This document shows, piece by piece, positions 16,728-25,010 of a DNA stretch of 64,000 bases. Each line of letters starts with the position of its first letter. Within the stretch, counting starts at the first letter, position 1. A program made the translations under genes and the position numbers. The stretch is from NCBI RefSeq assembly GCF_900109515.1, contig NZ_FOBD01000004.1:124001-188000 (forward strand), in the 5' to 3' direction. This DNA comes from Paenibacillus sp. OK003. GTDB taxonomy: Bacteria; Bacillota; Bacilli; Paenibacillales; Paenibacillaceae. The notes under the pieces were generated by a model. That model was not told the origin of the DNA. It was given only the letters and a program-made list of their open reading frames with translations, and did not search any database.

Positions 16728-17546
16728 TTGGATTTGTCATTATTATTGGAGTATGGGTGGGTTCTCGTCGTATTAGTAGTCCTGGAGGGATTGCTTGCAG
16801 CGGATAATGCATTGGTTCTTGCCATTATGGTTAAGCATTTACCTGATGATAAACGCAAAAAGGCGTTGTTTTATGGGTTAATGGGAGCATTCATTTTCCG
16901 ATTGGGTTCGTTGTTCCTGATCTCGTTCCTGGTGGACGTGTGGCAGGTTCAAGCGATTGGGGCCCTGTACCTGTTGTACATCTCCATTAATCACATTATC
17001 AAGAAGGTGTTGGGTAGCCGAAACAAAACAGACGAAGCGGCTGATTCCAATCCCAAAAAACCAAAAAAACAATCTGGTTTCTGGATGACTGTATTCAAGG
17101 TGGAAGTGGCAGATATCGCGTTCGCGGTCGATTCCATTCTCGCAGCTGTGGCGCTGGCTGTTGCCTTGCCGCCAAGTGGTCTTCCTCCGATCGGTGGACT
17201 TGACGGTGGCCAGTTTATCGTCATCTTCCTCGGCGGATTTATCGGTCTCGTCATCATGAGATTTGCGGCTTCCTTCTTCGTTAAGTTGCTTCATTCCCGT
17301 CCAGGGCTTGAAGTTGCAGCCTTCGTTATCGTCGGCTGGGTTGGGGTTAAGTTGGCTGTTATTACACTTGCACACCCTTCACTGGGCGTTCTGGATGAGC
17401 ATTTCCCGGAAAATAAAATTTGGAAATTTGGATTCTACATTGTGCTGATTACGATTGCAGTATGCGGTTGGTTCCTGTCTTCCAAGGTGCCTGAAAAAGA
17501 AGATGAAAATCCTGTGGAAGAATTGGAAAAACAAGCAGGGAAATGA
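16728..17546 (+). CDS. TerC-family membrane protein (YkoY-type, probable Mn2+ exporter)
   Basis: A multi-pass membrane protein of 272 residues. It has the TerC signature acidic residues in membrane segments: EGLLAADNALVLAIMV (about residues 17-32) and VEVADIAFAVDSILAAVAL (about 127-145), with a charged loop near 100-120 between the two halves. Family members export Mn2+ or help load metals onto secreted proteins. The start is a TTG 7 bases after AAGGAGGA; the only upstream ATG in frame lies inside a terminator hairpin. A yybP-ykoY manganese riboswitch and two terminators precede it, which supports the Mn2+ role. A terminator follows. Confidence 0.93.
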   Translation: MDLSLLLEYGWVLVVLVVLEGLLAADNALVLAIMVKHLPDDKRKKALFYGLMGAFIFRLGSLFLISFLVDVWQVQAIGALYLLYISINHIIKKVLGSRNKTDEAADSNPKKPKKQSGFWMTVFKVEVADIAFAVDSILAAVALAVALPPSGLPPIGGLDGGQFIVIFLGGFIGLVIMRFAASFFVKLLHSRPGLEVAAFVIVGWVGVKLAVITLAHPSLGVLDEHFPENKIWKFGFYIVLITIAVCGWFLSSKVPEKEDENPVEELEKQAGK

Positions 17547-17619
17547 TAAGATGCAAATTTAAATCTGTCAAAACATGTACCATCAATAATCGATATCTAA
17601 TCTCATGATATGCATGAGT

Positions 17620-17656
17620 AAGCAGGGTCTGTTCCTTACAGACCCTGCTTTTTTTA
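17620..17656 (+). terminator. Rho-independent terminator after the TerC gene
   Basis: A perfect 12-bp stem AGCAGGGTCTGT (17621-17632) with 17638-17649, loop TCCTT, then seven T. Confidence 0.96.
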
Positions 17657-17722
17657 TATAAGTTATTGGCACGAAGTTAAATCTAATGCATATGAAAAAT
17701 AGGGGATTTTCCAAGAAAAGGG

Positions 17723-17752
17723 TTGACACATCGAAACGAGTCCGCTTAATAT
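17723..17752 (+). promoter_or_regulatory. Promoter of the rtcB leader transcript
   Basis: TTGACA (17723-17728), 18 bases, TAATAT (17747-17752). It lies about 390 bases before the rtcB start, so the operon has a long leader. Confidence 0.65.
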
Positions 17753-17785
17753 AAACATAATATTAATGAAGGGAGGCCGAGAGAT

Positions 17786-17887
17786 ATGATGGTTGGTTAT
17801 GATTTGAAATTCACAAAGACACTACGAAGCACAGACACAATTGTATATCCAGTTCATCGTCTCTTTGGCCTCATACGGGCGACATAG
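17786..17887 (+). CDS. Possible 33-residue leader peptide upstream of rtcB
   Basis: A short frame begins with two ATG codons 9 bases after AGGGAGG, one of the best ribosome binding sites in the leader, and ends TAG at 17885. The product begins MMVGYDLKFTKTL and has no membrane segment. It sits between the promoter and the attenuator-like terminator at 18009-18045. That arrangement is typical of translated leader peptides that govern termination, but no run of regulatory codons is evident. It could also be a small protein in its own right, or chance. Confidence 0.45.
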   Translation: MMVGYDLKFTKTLRSTDTIVYPVHRLFGLIRAT

Positions 17888-17967
17888 GGGAAGATGCATA
17901 TCGTTTATCCTTGGAACGTTATTAATCGATATGCTACTTTCGGCGTATATAGCAATGGAGAACAGAT

Positions 17968-17985
17968 GCGGCATGTTCATGCTGC
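17968..17985 (+). other. Hairpin in the rtcB leader
   Basis: GCGGCATG (17968-17975) is the inverted partner of CATGCTGC (17978-17985), followed by TTTTG. It lies just upstream of the strong terminator and could be an alternative fold in an attenuation switch. Confidence 0.5.
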
Positions 17986-18008
17986 TTTTGTTTTCTGTTA
18001 TTGTCATG

Positions 18009-18045
18009 AAGAAGTCACGGGCGAACTGTCCGTGGCTTCTTTTTT
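18009..18045 (+). terminator. Attenuator-like terminator ahead of rtcB
   Basis: A 14-bp stem (18009-18022 with 18028-18041, two G-T pairs), loop GAACT, six T. It stands inside the leader, 98 bases before the rtcB ATG, with no gene stop just before it. It should therefore limit read-through into rtcB unless relieved. Confidence 0.9.
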
Positions 18046-18142
18046 GTTGGACTGAATATGGATATGAATTCGGAATAACGTTAGGTTCAATTTTGAAATG
18101 AACCGAATTAGCTGAACGTACAGGAAGGAATAATAAACATTT

Positions 18143-19606
18143 ATGAATACACAACCTCATTTATTTACGACTCAAAATGAACTCACAGGTGGCTACCGAC
18201 ATGAAGTCAAATTGCCTGCTGGGGACTTAACGGTATATGCGGCACAACAACTATTCTCGTCATTGGACTATAAGGTGTTCGAGATGGCGAACAACAATCT
18301 TCAAATCCCGGGCATCTCCTATATGAGCTATACGCCTGACGTGCATGTCGGTGTAGGCACCTGCATCGGTACAACGGCGGTATGGGATGCCAAGAGTGGC
18401 TATGTATCTCCATCCATCGTAGGCAGTGATATCGGCTGTGGCATGCGGGTGCATATGACCAATTTGCATAAGGACGACCTGAAGGATGTGAAGCTGCGCC
18501 GTAAACTCGTGAAAGCCATTGAGAAAGTGCTGCCGATGGAGGCAAATCAGCGCGGTCATTACTCGGACATTCGTTTGGAGCATATTGTGCGAAAGGGTCT
18601 GCATGGATTACCTAAAAAATATATCCCGGACAGCTATACACCCAAAAAATCAACTTCCATCACTCATGTAGAGAGCAGCAAATTTGCCTTTGATGAGGAA
18701 GTGTTGAATCTGGTACCGGATATGACTTGGCATCGGGCTCATCGCCAGTTAGGAACTTTGGGTGGAGGCAATCATTTTGCCGAGATTCAAGCGATTGAGA
18801 TTGCGGAGGAAAATCGGGAGATTGCGGAAGCCTGGGGTCTGTATGATGGACAAATTGTTGTCATGATTCATTCCGGTTCCCGGGCTTGGGGTGGGTATGT
18901 AAGCCAAACTAGTTCATCAGCGATTGCGAAAGTGATGCAGCGAAATGGTCTGGGGACATCCGATCCAAGACTGGTTTTTGCTCCGCTTGAACATGCGGAA
19001 GGTCTCCATTACGTCAATATGATGTATTCTGCACTGAATTATGCTGTGGTGAATCGCCATCTGATAGCTTATGCTATTCGCGAAGCGTTTCGGGATGTGT
19101 TTGGTCCAAAATGCGAATTCCGTACCCTCTATGATCTGATGCACAACTATGCATGGGAGGAATCGCACGCGGATCAAGGTTCCGTTTTTGTGCACCGCAA
19201 AGGAGCTACACGTGCATTACCTGCCGGTCATCCGGATAACCCTAAGCCATATCTGGCAACAGGTCATCCCGCGCTTATACCCGGTTCAATGGGAACTGCT
19301 TCGTATATCATGGTAGGTCAACCTGAGGGGAAGGATAACTATTACTCGATTTGTCATGGGGCAGGACGCATTCGTTCGCGTACAGCAACGAAGCGCCTGG
19401 TTACCGTGGAGGATTTTGCCTCGGCGCTGGGTGTGGGAACTGAAGATGAGATTGTAGTGAATCAGCGTTCACTTGAATCCATTATTGATGAATCACCGCA
19501 AGCGTATAAAAATGTCGATGAAATTATAGATAGTGTTACCGGCGCAGGTCTGGCTCAAGTTGTAGCCAAATGTAAACCACTTGCCGCTGTGAAGGGAGCA
19601 AAGTAA
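18143..19606 (+). CDS. rtcB: RtcB-family RNA-splicing ligase
   Basis: Joins RNA 2',3'-cyclic phosphate or 3'-phosphate ends to 5'-OH ends using GTP and Mn2+. The 487-residue protein shows the RtcB metal and catalytic motifs in order: SDIGCGMRVH (about residue 92), GTLGGGNHFAE (about 205), MIHSGSRAWG (about 238), GSMGTASYIM, and CHGAGRIRSRT (about 410), the last holding the histidine that is guanylylated. The ribosome binding site AGGAAGGA is unusually far from the ATG (13 bases). The stop TAA overlaps the ATG of the next gene by one base, so the ATPase is translationally coupled. A promoter, a possible leader peptide and an attenuator precede it. Confidence 0.95.
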   Translation: MNTQPHLFTTQNELTGGYRHEVKLPAGDLTVYAAQQLFSSLDYKVFEMANNNLQIPGISYMSYTPDVHVGVGTCIGTTAVWDAKSGYVSPSIVGSDIGCGMRVHMTNLHKDDLKDVKLRRKLVKAIEKVLPMEANQRGHYSDIRLEHIVRKGLHGLPKKYIPDSYTPKKSTSITHVESSKFAFDEEVLNLVPDMTWHRAHRQLGTLGGGNHFAEIQAIEIAEENREIAEAWGLYDGQIVVMIHSGSRAWGGYVSQTSSSAIAKVMQRNGLGTSDPRLVFAPLEHAEGLHYVNMMYSALNYAVVNRHLIAYAIREAFRDVFGPKCEFRTLYDLMHNYAWEESHADQGSVFVHRKGATRALPAGHPDNPKPYLATGHPALIPGSMGTASYIMVGQPEGKDNYYSICHGAGRIRSRTATKRLVTVEDFASALGVGTEDEIVVNQRSLESIIDESPQAYKNVDEIIDSVTGAGLAQVVAKCKPLAAVKGAK

Positions 19607-20910
19607 TGACCAAAGATAAAGAACAATTGAATCATAATAGAGTCATCTATTCCTATGAAGAGCAACAAGACAGTCAAATCCGAAACGAAGGCTATGCCAT
19701 ATATGCCCGCTTGATTCGCGGCATCATTGAAGCGCTTGGCAATCAATACGGCGTTCGTTATGAACTCTATGCCAGCGATGATCCAAATAGTGAATACTGG
19801 GATTTGCTTAAAGAAGATCTGCAAAGCAATAGCACGGAAGTGGAATTGGTTGCCCGGATTTTCGAAGATCTGGAGCTGCGTACACTGCATTATGAGGACG
19901 ATGGAGATGCACCAACCTATGGGGTCCACTATTCGATTCGCAACAATGTATTTGCCTATCCCCAATGGGGCGTAGCTCTCGTCCGTATTCCTTTCTTCCG
20001 GGAGAATGGGATCTATAATGAGGATTTTGTTTTTGCTACAGGAGAAGAGGAATTAAAGCAGTTTCTAGGCAGTGTAAGAGAACGGGAACGGCAGCAAAAT
20101 ATGAAAAAAGTCACGGTGTACACAGATGCCCGCAATGGCAGTGACCGTCATGTGGAATCCATAACCCGCGCAGTGGGGAGAGATGAGGTTGTGCTTTCTC
20201 CACAAATTAAACAGGATATTTTCCGTTCGTTGGATCAGTTTTTCGAAGCAGATCGCTCTTTTTACCGAGACTATGATATTCCGTACAAACGCGGCATTCT
20301 GCTGTACGGCCATCCTGGAAACGGAAAAACGACCCTCGTCAAATCTATTGCGGGAAGCATTCCGGGGCCTGCCGCATACTGGCAAATTACCGAATACACA
20401 AACAGTGAATCGGTTCGTGAAGTGTTCGAAGCAGCCAAGCGTTTGGCACCCATGGTACTGATTATTGAGGATATCGATTCCATGCCGGATGAAGTGCGAT
20501 CCTTTTTCTTGAATACGTTGGATGGGGCAACGTCCAAAGAGGGCATTTTCCTAATTGGCACCACGAATTATCCAGAGAAAATAGACCCAGGGCTTATGAA
20601 CCGTGCCGGACGGTTCGATCGGGCTTATGAAATACCGCTACCGGACGAAGGACTGCGCCTGCAATATTTGAACCAACGCGGCTTTGCTGTGTTCGCAGGG
20701 GAAGAAGGTACGCTGGAAGCTGCACGTTTGACGGATACCTTTTCCCTTGCCCAGCTTGGAGAGCTGTATGTCAGTGCCGCGCTGGAATGGCACCAGAATG
20801 GCCAGACGGACATTGTGCAGATCATTCAGTCGATGCGAGGAGAGCTGGACAAGAGTCATAAACATACCTGGCTGGCTCAGCCAGGCAAGGGGCGTGCAGG
20901 TTTTTATTAA
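19606..20910 (+). CDS. AAA+ ATPase coupled to RtcB
   Basis: A 434-residue protein. The N-terminal 200 residues or so are of unknown type. An AAA+ core follows, with Walker A HPGNGKTTLVK (about residue 234), Walker B LIIEDID (about 285), sensor IGTTNYPE (about 315) and a second-region-of-homology arginine finger in MNRAGRFDRAYEIP (about 333). The core resembles BCS1/FtsH-class remodelling ATPases. It overlaps rtcB by one base (TAATG), so the two proteins are made together and probably act together, for example in remodelling damaged RNA or the ligase. A partner ATPase regulator, RtcR, is known in enterobacteria, but that is a sigma-54 activator and a different type. Confidence 0.88.
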   Translation: MTKDKEQLNHNRVIYSYEEQQDSQIRNEGYAIYARLIRGIIEALGNQYGVRYELYASDDPNSEYWDLLKEDLQSNSTEVELVARIFEDLELRTLHYEDDGDAPTYGVHYSIRNNVFAYPQWGVALVRIPFFRENGIYNEDFVFATGEEELKQFLGSVRERERQQNMKKVTVYTDARNGSDRHVESITRAVGRDEVVLSPQIKQDIFRSLDQFFEADRSFYRDYDIPYKRGILLYGHPGNGKTTLVKSIAGSIPGPAAYWQITEYTNSESVREVFEAAKRLAPMVLIIEDIDSMPDEVRSFFLNTLDGATSKEGIFLIGTTNYPEKIDPGLMNRAGRFDRAYEIPLPDEGLRLQYLNQRGFAVFAGEEGTLEAARLTDTFSLAQLGELYVSAALEWHQNGQTDIVQIIQSMRGELDKSHKHTWLAQPGKGRAGFY

Positions 20911-21128
20911 TCGAATATAACCATTAAAATATTCTCACCTCAATTGGATATACTAAGGCTGTCTGAATCAACATACAATGACTTTCGGGAGGTACATAAC
21001 GCAGTCCTGAACTGTGTAAGCTGCCGGGAAAGTGACGCGATCTGTTTTCAATCCTGTGTTATAGGCTGTTAAGGCAGAGAAGAGCGCATATGAACAAAAG
21101 GTAATATACAACAATTTTCATGCCAGTT

Positions 21129-21153
21129 GTTTAAATGCTTCTGTAGCGGTTAA
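21129..21153 (+). promoter_or_regulatory. Weak sigma-B-like promoter ahead of the GlsB-type gene
   Basis: GTTTAA (21129-21134), 13 bases, GGTTAA (21148-21153). The -35 fits sigma-B fully, the -10 partly. The following gene belongs to a stress-induced family, which is the only other support. Confidence 0.25.
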
Positions 21154-21197
21154 TAGTAGACAGACAACAACAAAAACTTAAATTAGAGGTGAATGAT

Positions 21198-21455
21198 ATG
21201 GGTTGGTTATGGTCATTAATTATCGGTGGTATCATTGGGTGGTTGGCAGGTCTGATTGTTGGTCGTGACATTCCTGGCGGCGTTATCGGTAACATTATTG
21301 CTGGTTTTATTGGCGGATGGTTAGGTGGAGTGATTCTGGGAGACATGGGTCCTGAAATGGGCGGATTCTTCATAGTACCGGCATTAATCGGTGCCATCGT
21401 ACTTGTAGCGATTGTGAGCTTGATCTTCCGTTCTATGGGTCGCAGCCGCGGGTAA
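21198..21455 (+). CDS. GlsB/YeaQ/YmgE-family small membrane protein
   Basis: An 85-residue, very hydrophobic, glycine-rich protein with three membrane segments. It shows the family pattern GWLWSLIIGGIIGWLAG, then GNIIAGFIGGWLGG and a C-terminal IVSLIFR. Members are transglycosylase-associated or stress-response membrane proteins of poorly known role. AGAGGTG lies 6 bases before the ATG; a GTG 9 bases upstream is part of this site and is not used. It stands alone, ahead of a large terminator. Confidence 0.9.
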   Translation: MGWLWSLIIGGIIGWLAGLIVGRDIPGGVIGNIIAGFIGGWLGGVILGDMGPEMGGFFIVPALIGAIVLVAIVSLIFRSMGRSRG

Positions 21456-21533
21456 CGGATTCAAGATCTCTTGAATTTACAGTGAATCTGCAACAATCAG
21501 TTTGAATAACTGTTAATAGTACAGATGATTCTG

Positions 21534-21583
21534 AAGAGGTTGATGGAAGTCCACGGAAGTGGCTTTCCATCAACCTCTTTTTG
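21534..21583 (+). terminator. Rho-independent terminator
   Basis: A roughly 20-bp stem (from 21534 to 21579, one mismatch region) with a GGAA loop and T tract. It closes the GlsB-type gene. Confidence 0.93.
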
Positions 21584-21621
21584 CTTTAAGATATAGGTAC
21601 AATAGAAAGGGATGAGTGTGA

Positions 21622-22140
21622 ATGGAAAAAGCTACATTTGCCGGCGGATGCTTCTGGTGTATGGTTACACCATTTGAAGAGCAACCAGGCATTCATAGTA
21701 TTGTTTCTGGCTATACCGGCGGTCACGTCGATAATCCAACATATGAGCAGGTCAAAACCGGGGAGACCGGTCATGTCGAGGTCGTTGAAATTACATTTGA
21801 TCCAGAGGTATTTCCGTATGAACGTCTGTTGGAGCTATATTGGCCCCAGACGGACCCAACCGATGATGGAGGGCAATTTCAGGATCGTGGGAGTCAGTAC
21901 CGGACAGCGATCTTTGTTCATAATGAACGGCAACGTGAGCTCGCAGAACGGTCCAAGCAGGAGCTGGCAGCAAGCGGACGATTCAATCAACCGATTGTGA
22001 CGGAGATTCGGGATGCAGTTGTGTTCTATCCAGCAGAAGATTACCATCAGGATTACCACAAGAAAAATGAGAAGCATTATAAAGAAGACCGTGCAGTATC
22101 CGGACGGGATGAATTTATTGAAGAAAACTGGAATAATTAA
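21622..22140 (+). CDS. msrA: Peptide-methionine (S)-S-oxide reductase
   Basis: Reduces methionine-S-sulfoxide in oxidised proteins. The 172-residue protein has the MsrA catalytic motif GGCFWC at residues 8-13 (here GGCFWCM), [13 protein letters not shown] and the QYRTAIF stretch, and the usual length. No fused MsrB domain is present and no msrB lies next to it. GAAAGGGATG lies before the ATG. A hairpin follows. Confidence 0.97.
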   Translation: MEKATFAGGCFWCMVTPFEEQPGIHSIVSGYTGGHVDNPTYEQVKTGETGHVEVVEITFDPEVFPYERLLELYWPQTDPTDDGGQFQDRGSQYRTAIFVHNERQRELAERSKQELAASGRFNQPIVTEIRDAVVFYPAEDYHQDYHKKNEKHYKEDRAVSGRDEFIEENWNN

Positions 22141-22173
22141 TTCCATTTACATTAGATCAATCCATATTGATCA

Positions 22174-22223
22174 CATCTAAAAGCCGGGAGAGTTCCAACA
22201 GGAACTTCCCCGGCTTTTAGATG
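22174..22223 (+). terminator. Long inverted repeat, probable terminator after msrA
   Basis: CATCTAAAAGCCGGG pairs with its complement at 22209-22223, with an inner GTTCC/GGAAC stem. The T tract lies within the 3' arm, so termination may be less efficient. The gap to 22449 holds this and a second inverted repeat (22403-22443) that may terminate the minus-strand gene. Confidence 0.7.
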
Positions 22224-22402
22224 TTCAATGATCAAGAGAGTACTACCTCAATGGCTACAGAACTTATCTACGTTCTCTGCGTTAATGGGAGAACTCCCCT
22301 TTGCCAATCAAGAGTAGGGTGAAAAGGTGAACGATACTAATATACCAGTTTGCCTAGAAAGGATATACGTAAAGGGGACTCTACATCGTTTTGTGAAATA
22401 AC

Positions 22403-22443
22403 AGAGCGCCCTGTTAACCGTTAGTCGGTCAACCAGAGCGCTC
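22403..22443 (-). terminator. Probable terminator of the secreted propeller gene
   Basis: On the minus strand GAGCGC plus TGGTTGACC pair with GGTTAACAGG plus GCGCTC (one mismatch), followed by a weak TGTTATTT. Confidence 0.6.
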
Positions 22444-22449
22444 CATTTA

Positions 22450-23724
22450 CTATTTAGCTGAGGCTGTCTTCAATACATACTTGGATAAGGCATCTTCATT
22501 GATCTGATAGATAATATGATCGTTGTACGTTGAATATCCATCGAGCAATCCAGGAGAGGATGCAAACGTATATTCATGTACTGTATCCAATGTTTGCGGA
22601 TCGAGAATATAACCTTTTTTGGCGAAATCAAGTTTATACTGCCCGTCCTGTGTACGAACAACCTGCATGAGAATAGGCTGCTCTTCCTTAAATGTACGTT
22701 CAGTCACTTGGCCTTTCATGGTGTACAGCTCCAGCTTTTGGCCTGTAAACAAAGTGTAACTGTTGCCTGCGGTCTGAACATAGGCATCACCGGCAATAGC
22801 ACGGCCCCAGGCGAGTTTGCCATCGGTGCCAAAGCCCATCAGCTTGTTACCTGTGTTGGCAAAATTGGCACGCATGATCACGGAGCCATCTTCCAGAATG
22901 GCCAGTGATTCACCGCCACCGTCTCCCAGAGTGTTGGCATTGCTCGGGAACTGATAGAAGGAAAGACGATTCAGCGTACGATCGTAAATCTCCACTTTGG
23001 GATTAGCTGCAGACTGCCAGAAGCTGCCCACTTTGGTTTGTTTGCTTGCATCGACTACGATTCGATCACTGCCTGCTTTAAGTACAGCACCGTTGATTGT
23101 TTTTTCCGTAATCAGTTTTCCCTTTTTGTCATACAGCGAGACGGCTGAACGAACGGAACCGTTCGATTGAACACCAGGGCTCGAAGCGATCAATAACGTA
23201 TCGTCGTCCAGAAGGTACATGGATGATGAATTACTCACGTTTTTGACCCAGTTGGTTTTGCCGGAAGTATTGAACGAGTATACCTTTTTGGTTCCATCCG
23301 AATATTCCATATATACATAGGCTGTGCCGTTGCTGGTATATAGTGAATTGGAGTAGGTTGTATAAGGCCCACTTTTCTCATGGAAAATAACGTTCCATTT
23401 CAATTGTCCGGTCGTGGCATCCAGCGCCTGAAGCGAATCCAGCTGCCAATCCAGCTTCGTATTGCTGCTTGTTTTGGTCACGGGCTGGGAAGAATGCACA
23501 TACACCAGATTTTTCGCAGGTACTGCATTCACTTCGTTGACGATAACGTCTTTCTCCGTATTCACTTGCGTGAGAGAGAGAGAAGATGATGTCCATGAAG
23601 GCTTAGGCAAGGGTGCATTTTGTTCTGCGGCCGCGTAGCTTGGTGTATGCAGGCTGAAGAGGAGCGTGCCACTGAGAAGAAGCGCAGCCCATGTTTTGGA
23701 CTTTCGTTTGTTGGATGTATGCAA
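22450..23724 (-). CDS. Secreted beta-propeller (PQQ-like repeat) protein
   Basis: About 424 residues. A basic N-terminus and hydrophobic core ending HTPSYAAAE form a signal peptide. The body has repeated strands with LDATTGQLKWNV, YSFNTSGKTNWV and GFGTDGKLAWGRA, spacings typical of PQQ-like or WD-type propellers. No enzyme motif is visible; such proteins often bind partners outside the cell. I chose the TTG start at 23724 because AAAGGTGG lies 8 bases before it; the ATG at 23751 has no ribosome binding site. It is a single gene. Confidence 0.8.
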   Translation of the reverse strand: MHTSNKRKSKTWAALLLSGTLLFSLHTPSYAAAEQNAPLPKPSWTSSSLSLTQVNTEKDVIVNEVNAVPAKNLVYVHSSQPVTKTSSNTKLDWQLDSLQALDATTGQLKWNVIFHEKSGPYTTYSNSLYTSNGTAYVYMEYSDGTKKVYSFNTSGKTNWVKNVSNSSSMYLLDDDTLLIASSPGVQSNGSVRSAVSLYDKKGKLITEKTINGAVLKAGSDRIVVDASKQTKVGSFWQSAANPKVEIYDRTLNRLSFYQFPSNANTLGDGGGESLAILEDGSVIMRANFANTGNKLMGFGTDGKLAWGRAIAGDAYVQTAGNSYTLFTGQKLELYTMKGQVTERTFKEEQPILMQVVRTQDGQYKLDFAKKGYILDPQTLDTVHEYTFASSPGLLDGYSTYNDHIIYQINEDALSKYVLKTASAK

Positions 23725-23981
23725 GTTATAAACCACCTTTCTTCGATTCAAAATAGAACCGATTGTTGAATTCTACCATTTCATACATGTGGAATTCAAC
23801 CTGAGTGTCTGTAACCTTTTATGATAGAGGTATAAAAATTATTGTTGTTTCGAGAAGTTCAAGGGTTACAGGGAATTCATCTTCTTTCTGTTACGAGAGA
23901 AGTCTGCTATATTTAGTCGGGTGACGAGGGCTAAGAGGGGTTCAACCCTGCCAGATTAGAGGAACGACAAGGAGAACAGAC

Positions 23982-24578
23982 ATGAACTGGAATGAAAATA
24001 TGACCACAGTGGGTATAGGCGTTATTATCCTTTTACTGCTCATTGCCTGGATCATTCGGCGCGCAATTCGGCGAGGGCAGCGCATACGAAGTGAGGCCAA
24101 TCCGCGTAAGATTACGATTAAGGATATCGATAAAATGCAGGATGGGTCGGAATTTGAACTGTACCTGTATCATTTATTCCAACAACTCGGTTATGCCGAA
24201 GTACATAAGACGACAAGCAGCCGAGATTTTGGTGCTGACCTTGTGTTTGTGGATAGAGCAGGCAGACGTAATGTCATTCAGGCCAAGCGTTACGGAGCGA
24301 ATCATCCGGTTGGACTCAGCGCAGTACAGGAGATTTACACGTCCATGCGTTATTATGAAGCAGATCGTTCCATCGTGCTCACCTCAGCCAGATATACGGA
24401 AGCATGCCGGACGCTGGCAGCGGTCAACGGGGTGAAGCTGCTGGACCGAGAGGATCTGATGGACCTGATCATGCTGTTTAAATCCAGAAGAATGGAAGAA
24501 GCACTGGAATTGATTGAGGAGGACGATCAGGAACCTGTGGAAACATGGCAATCTCGGCGGAAAAGAGTTCCACGTTAA
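23982..24578 (+). CDS. Membrane-anchored Mrr-like restriction endonuclease domain protein
   Basis: 198 residues. One N-terminal membrane segment (about 10-28) is followed by an Arg-rich stretch. A PD-(D/E)xK nuclease domain of the Mrr/restriction-endonuclease type then spans about 50-165: F-ELYLYHLFQQLGY, DFGADLVF with the catalytic Asp, and VIQAKRY with the Q-x-K pair. Soluble Mrr enzymes cut modified DNA; membrane-anchored versions are common in Firmicutes, have no proven role, and may act on incoming DNA. AAGGAGA lies before the ATG. It is followed by a small basic protein gene. Confidence 0.85.
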   Translation: MNWNENMTTVGIGVIILLLLIAWIIRRAIRRGQRIRSEANPRKITIKDIDKMQDGSEFELYLYHLFQQLGYAEVHKTTSSRDFGADLVFVDRAGRRNVIQAKRYGANHPVGLSAVQEIYTSMRYYEADRSIVLTSARYTEACRTLAAVNGVKLLDREDLMDLIMLFKSRRMEEALELIEEDDQEPVETWQSRRKRVPR

Positions 24579-24648
24579 TCACCTTCACTTGTCTGCCTGC
24601 ACATGATATATTGAGTGCATACCAACCAAGGGAGTGTGTTCAATTATC

Positions 24649-24873
24649 ATGGCACGTACACAAACGCAAAAAGCATTGCGCAAAGCAGAGCGGTCAGGAC
24701 AATGGTGTCCAGAGCAAAGTCGGAGAGTAAACGGAGATTATGGAGCATTATCCCAGCATGTTCGACTCATGCCCACGAGACAGGAAAAATTGCAAAAGGT
24801 CAAACACAAGAAGCGGACCCAGGATGGTGGTGCTTCTTTTTATTTTGTCTATGGTGTGCGGAGAGCTGTGTGA
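24649..24873 (+). CDS. Small basic protein, 74 residues
   Basis: A very basic protein beginning MARTQTQKALRKAERSGQW, with RPTRQEKLQKVKHKKR-like positive clusters, no signal peptide and no membrane segment. Its N-terminus resembles short uncharacterised Bacillales proteins, which is why I prefer this frame over two other frames that overlap it. The ribosome binding site is weak. It could bind nucleic acid, judged only from charge. Not firmly identified. Confidence 0.55.
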   Translation: MARTQTQKALRKAERSGQWCPEQSRRVNGDYGALSQHVRLMPTRQEKLQKVKHKKRTQDGGASFYFVYGVRRAV

Positions 24874-25010
24874 GGCATCAAATAGAAAAAGGCTCTTCAT
24901 CTTAGTTGGAATGACATCCCTTGGACTGTTAAAATCAATGTATCTCATTTGAATTGGATCAATTATAGCTATATATCCTCCTATCTTCGATGAAGGGAAG
25001 AATTGTACAT

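Noticed and set aside
17841..18101. An 86-residue frame in the rtcB leader
   Set aside because: It crosses the terminator hairpin and has no ribosome binding site; the composition is that of leader RNA.
17753..18142. A T-box in the rtcB leader
   Set aside because: I found no TGGNACCGCG-type antiterminator sequence and no specifier stem; the leader is a different type.
24615..24905. A 96-residue Cys/Trp-rich frame overlapping the small basic gene
   Set aside because: Two overlapping frames in this stretch look random; the frame at 24649 with a basic N-terminus is the more protein-like one.
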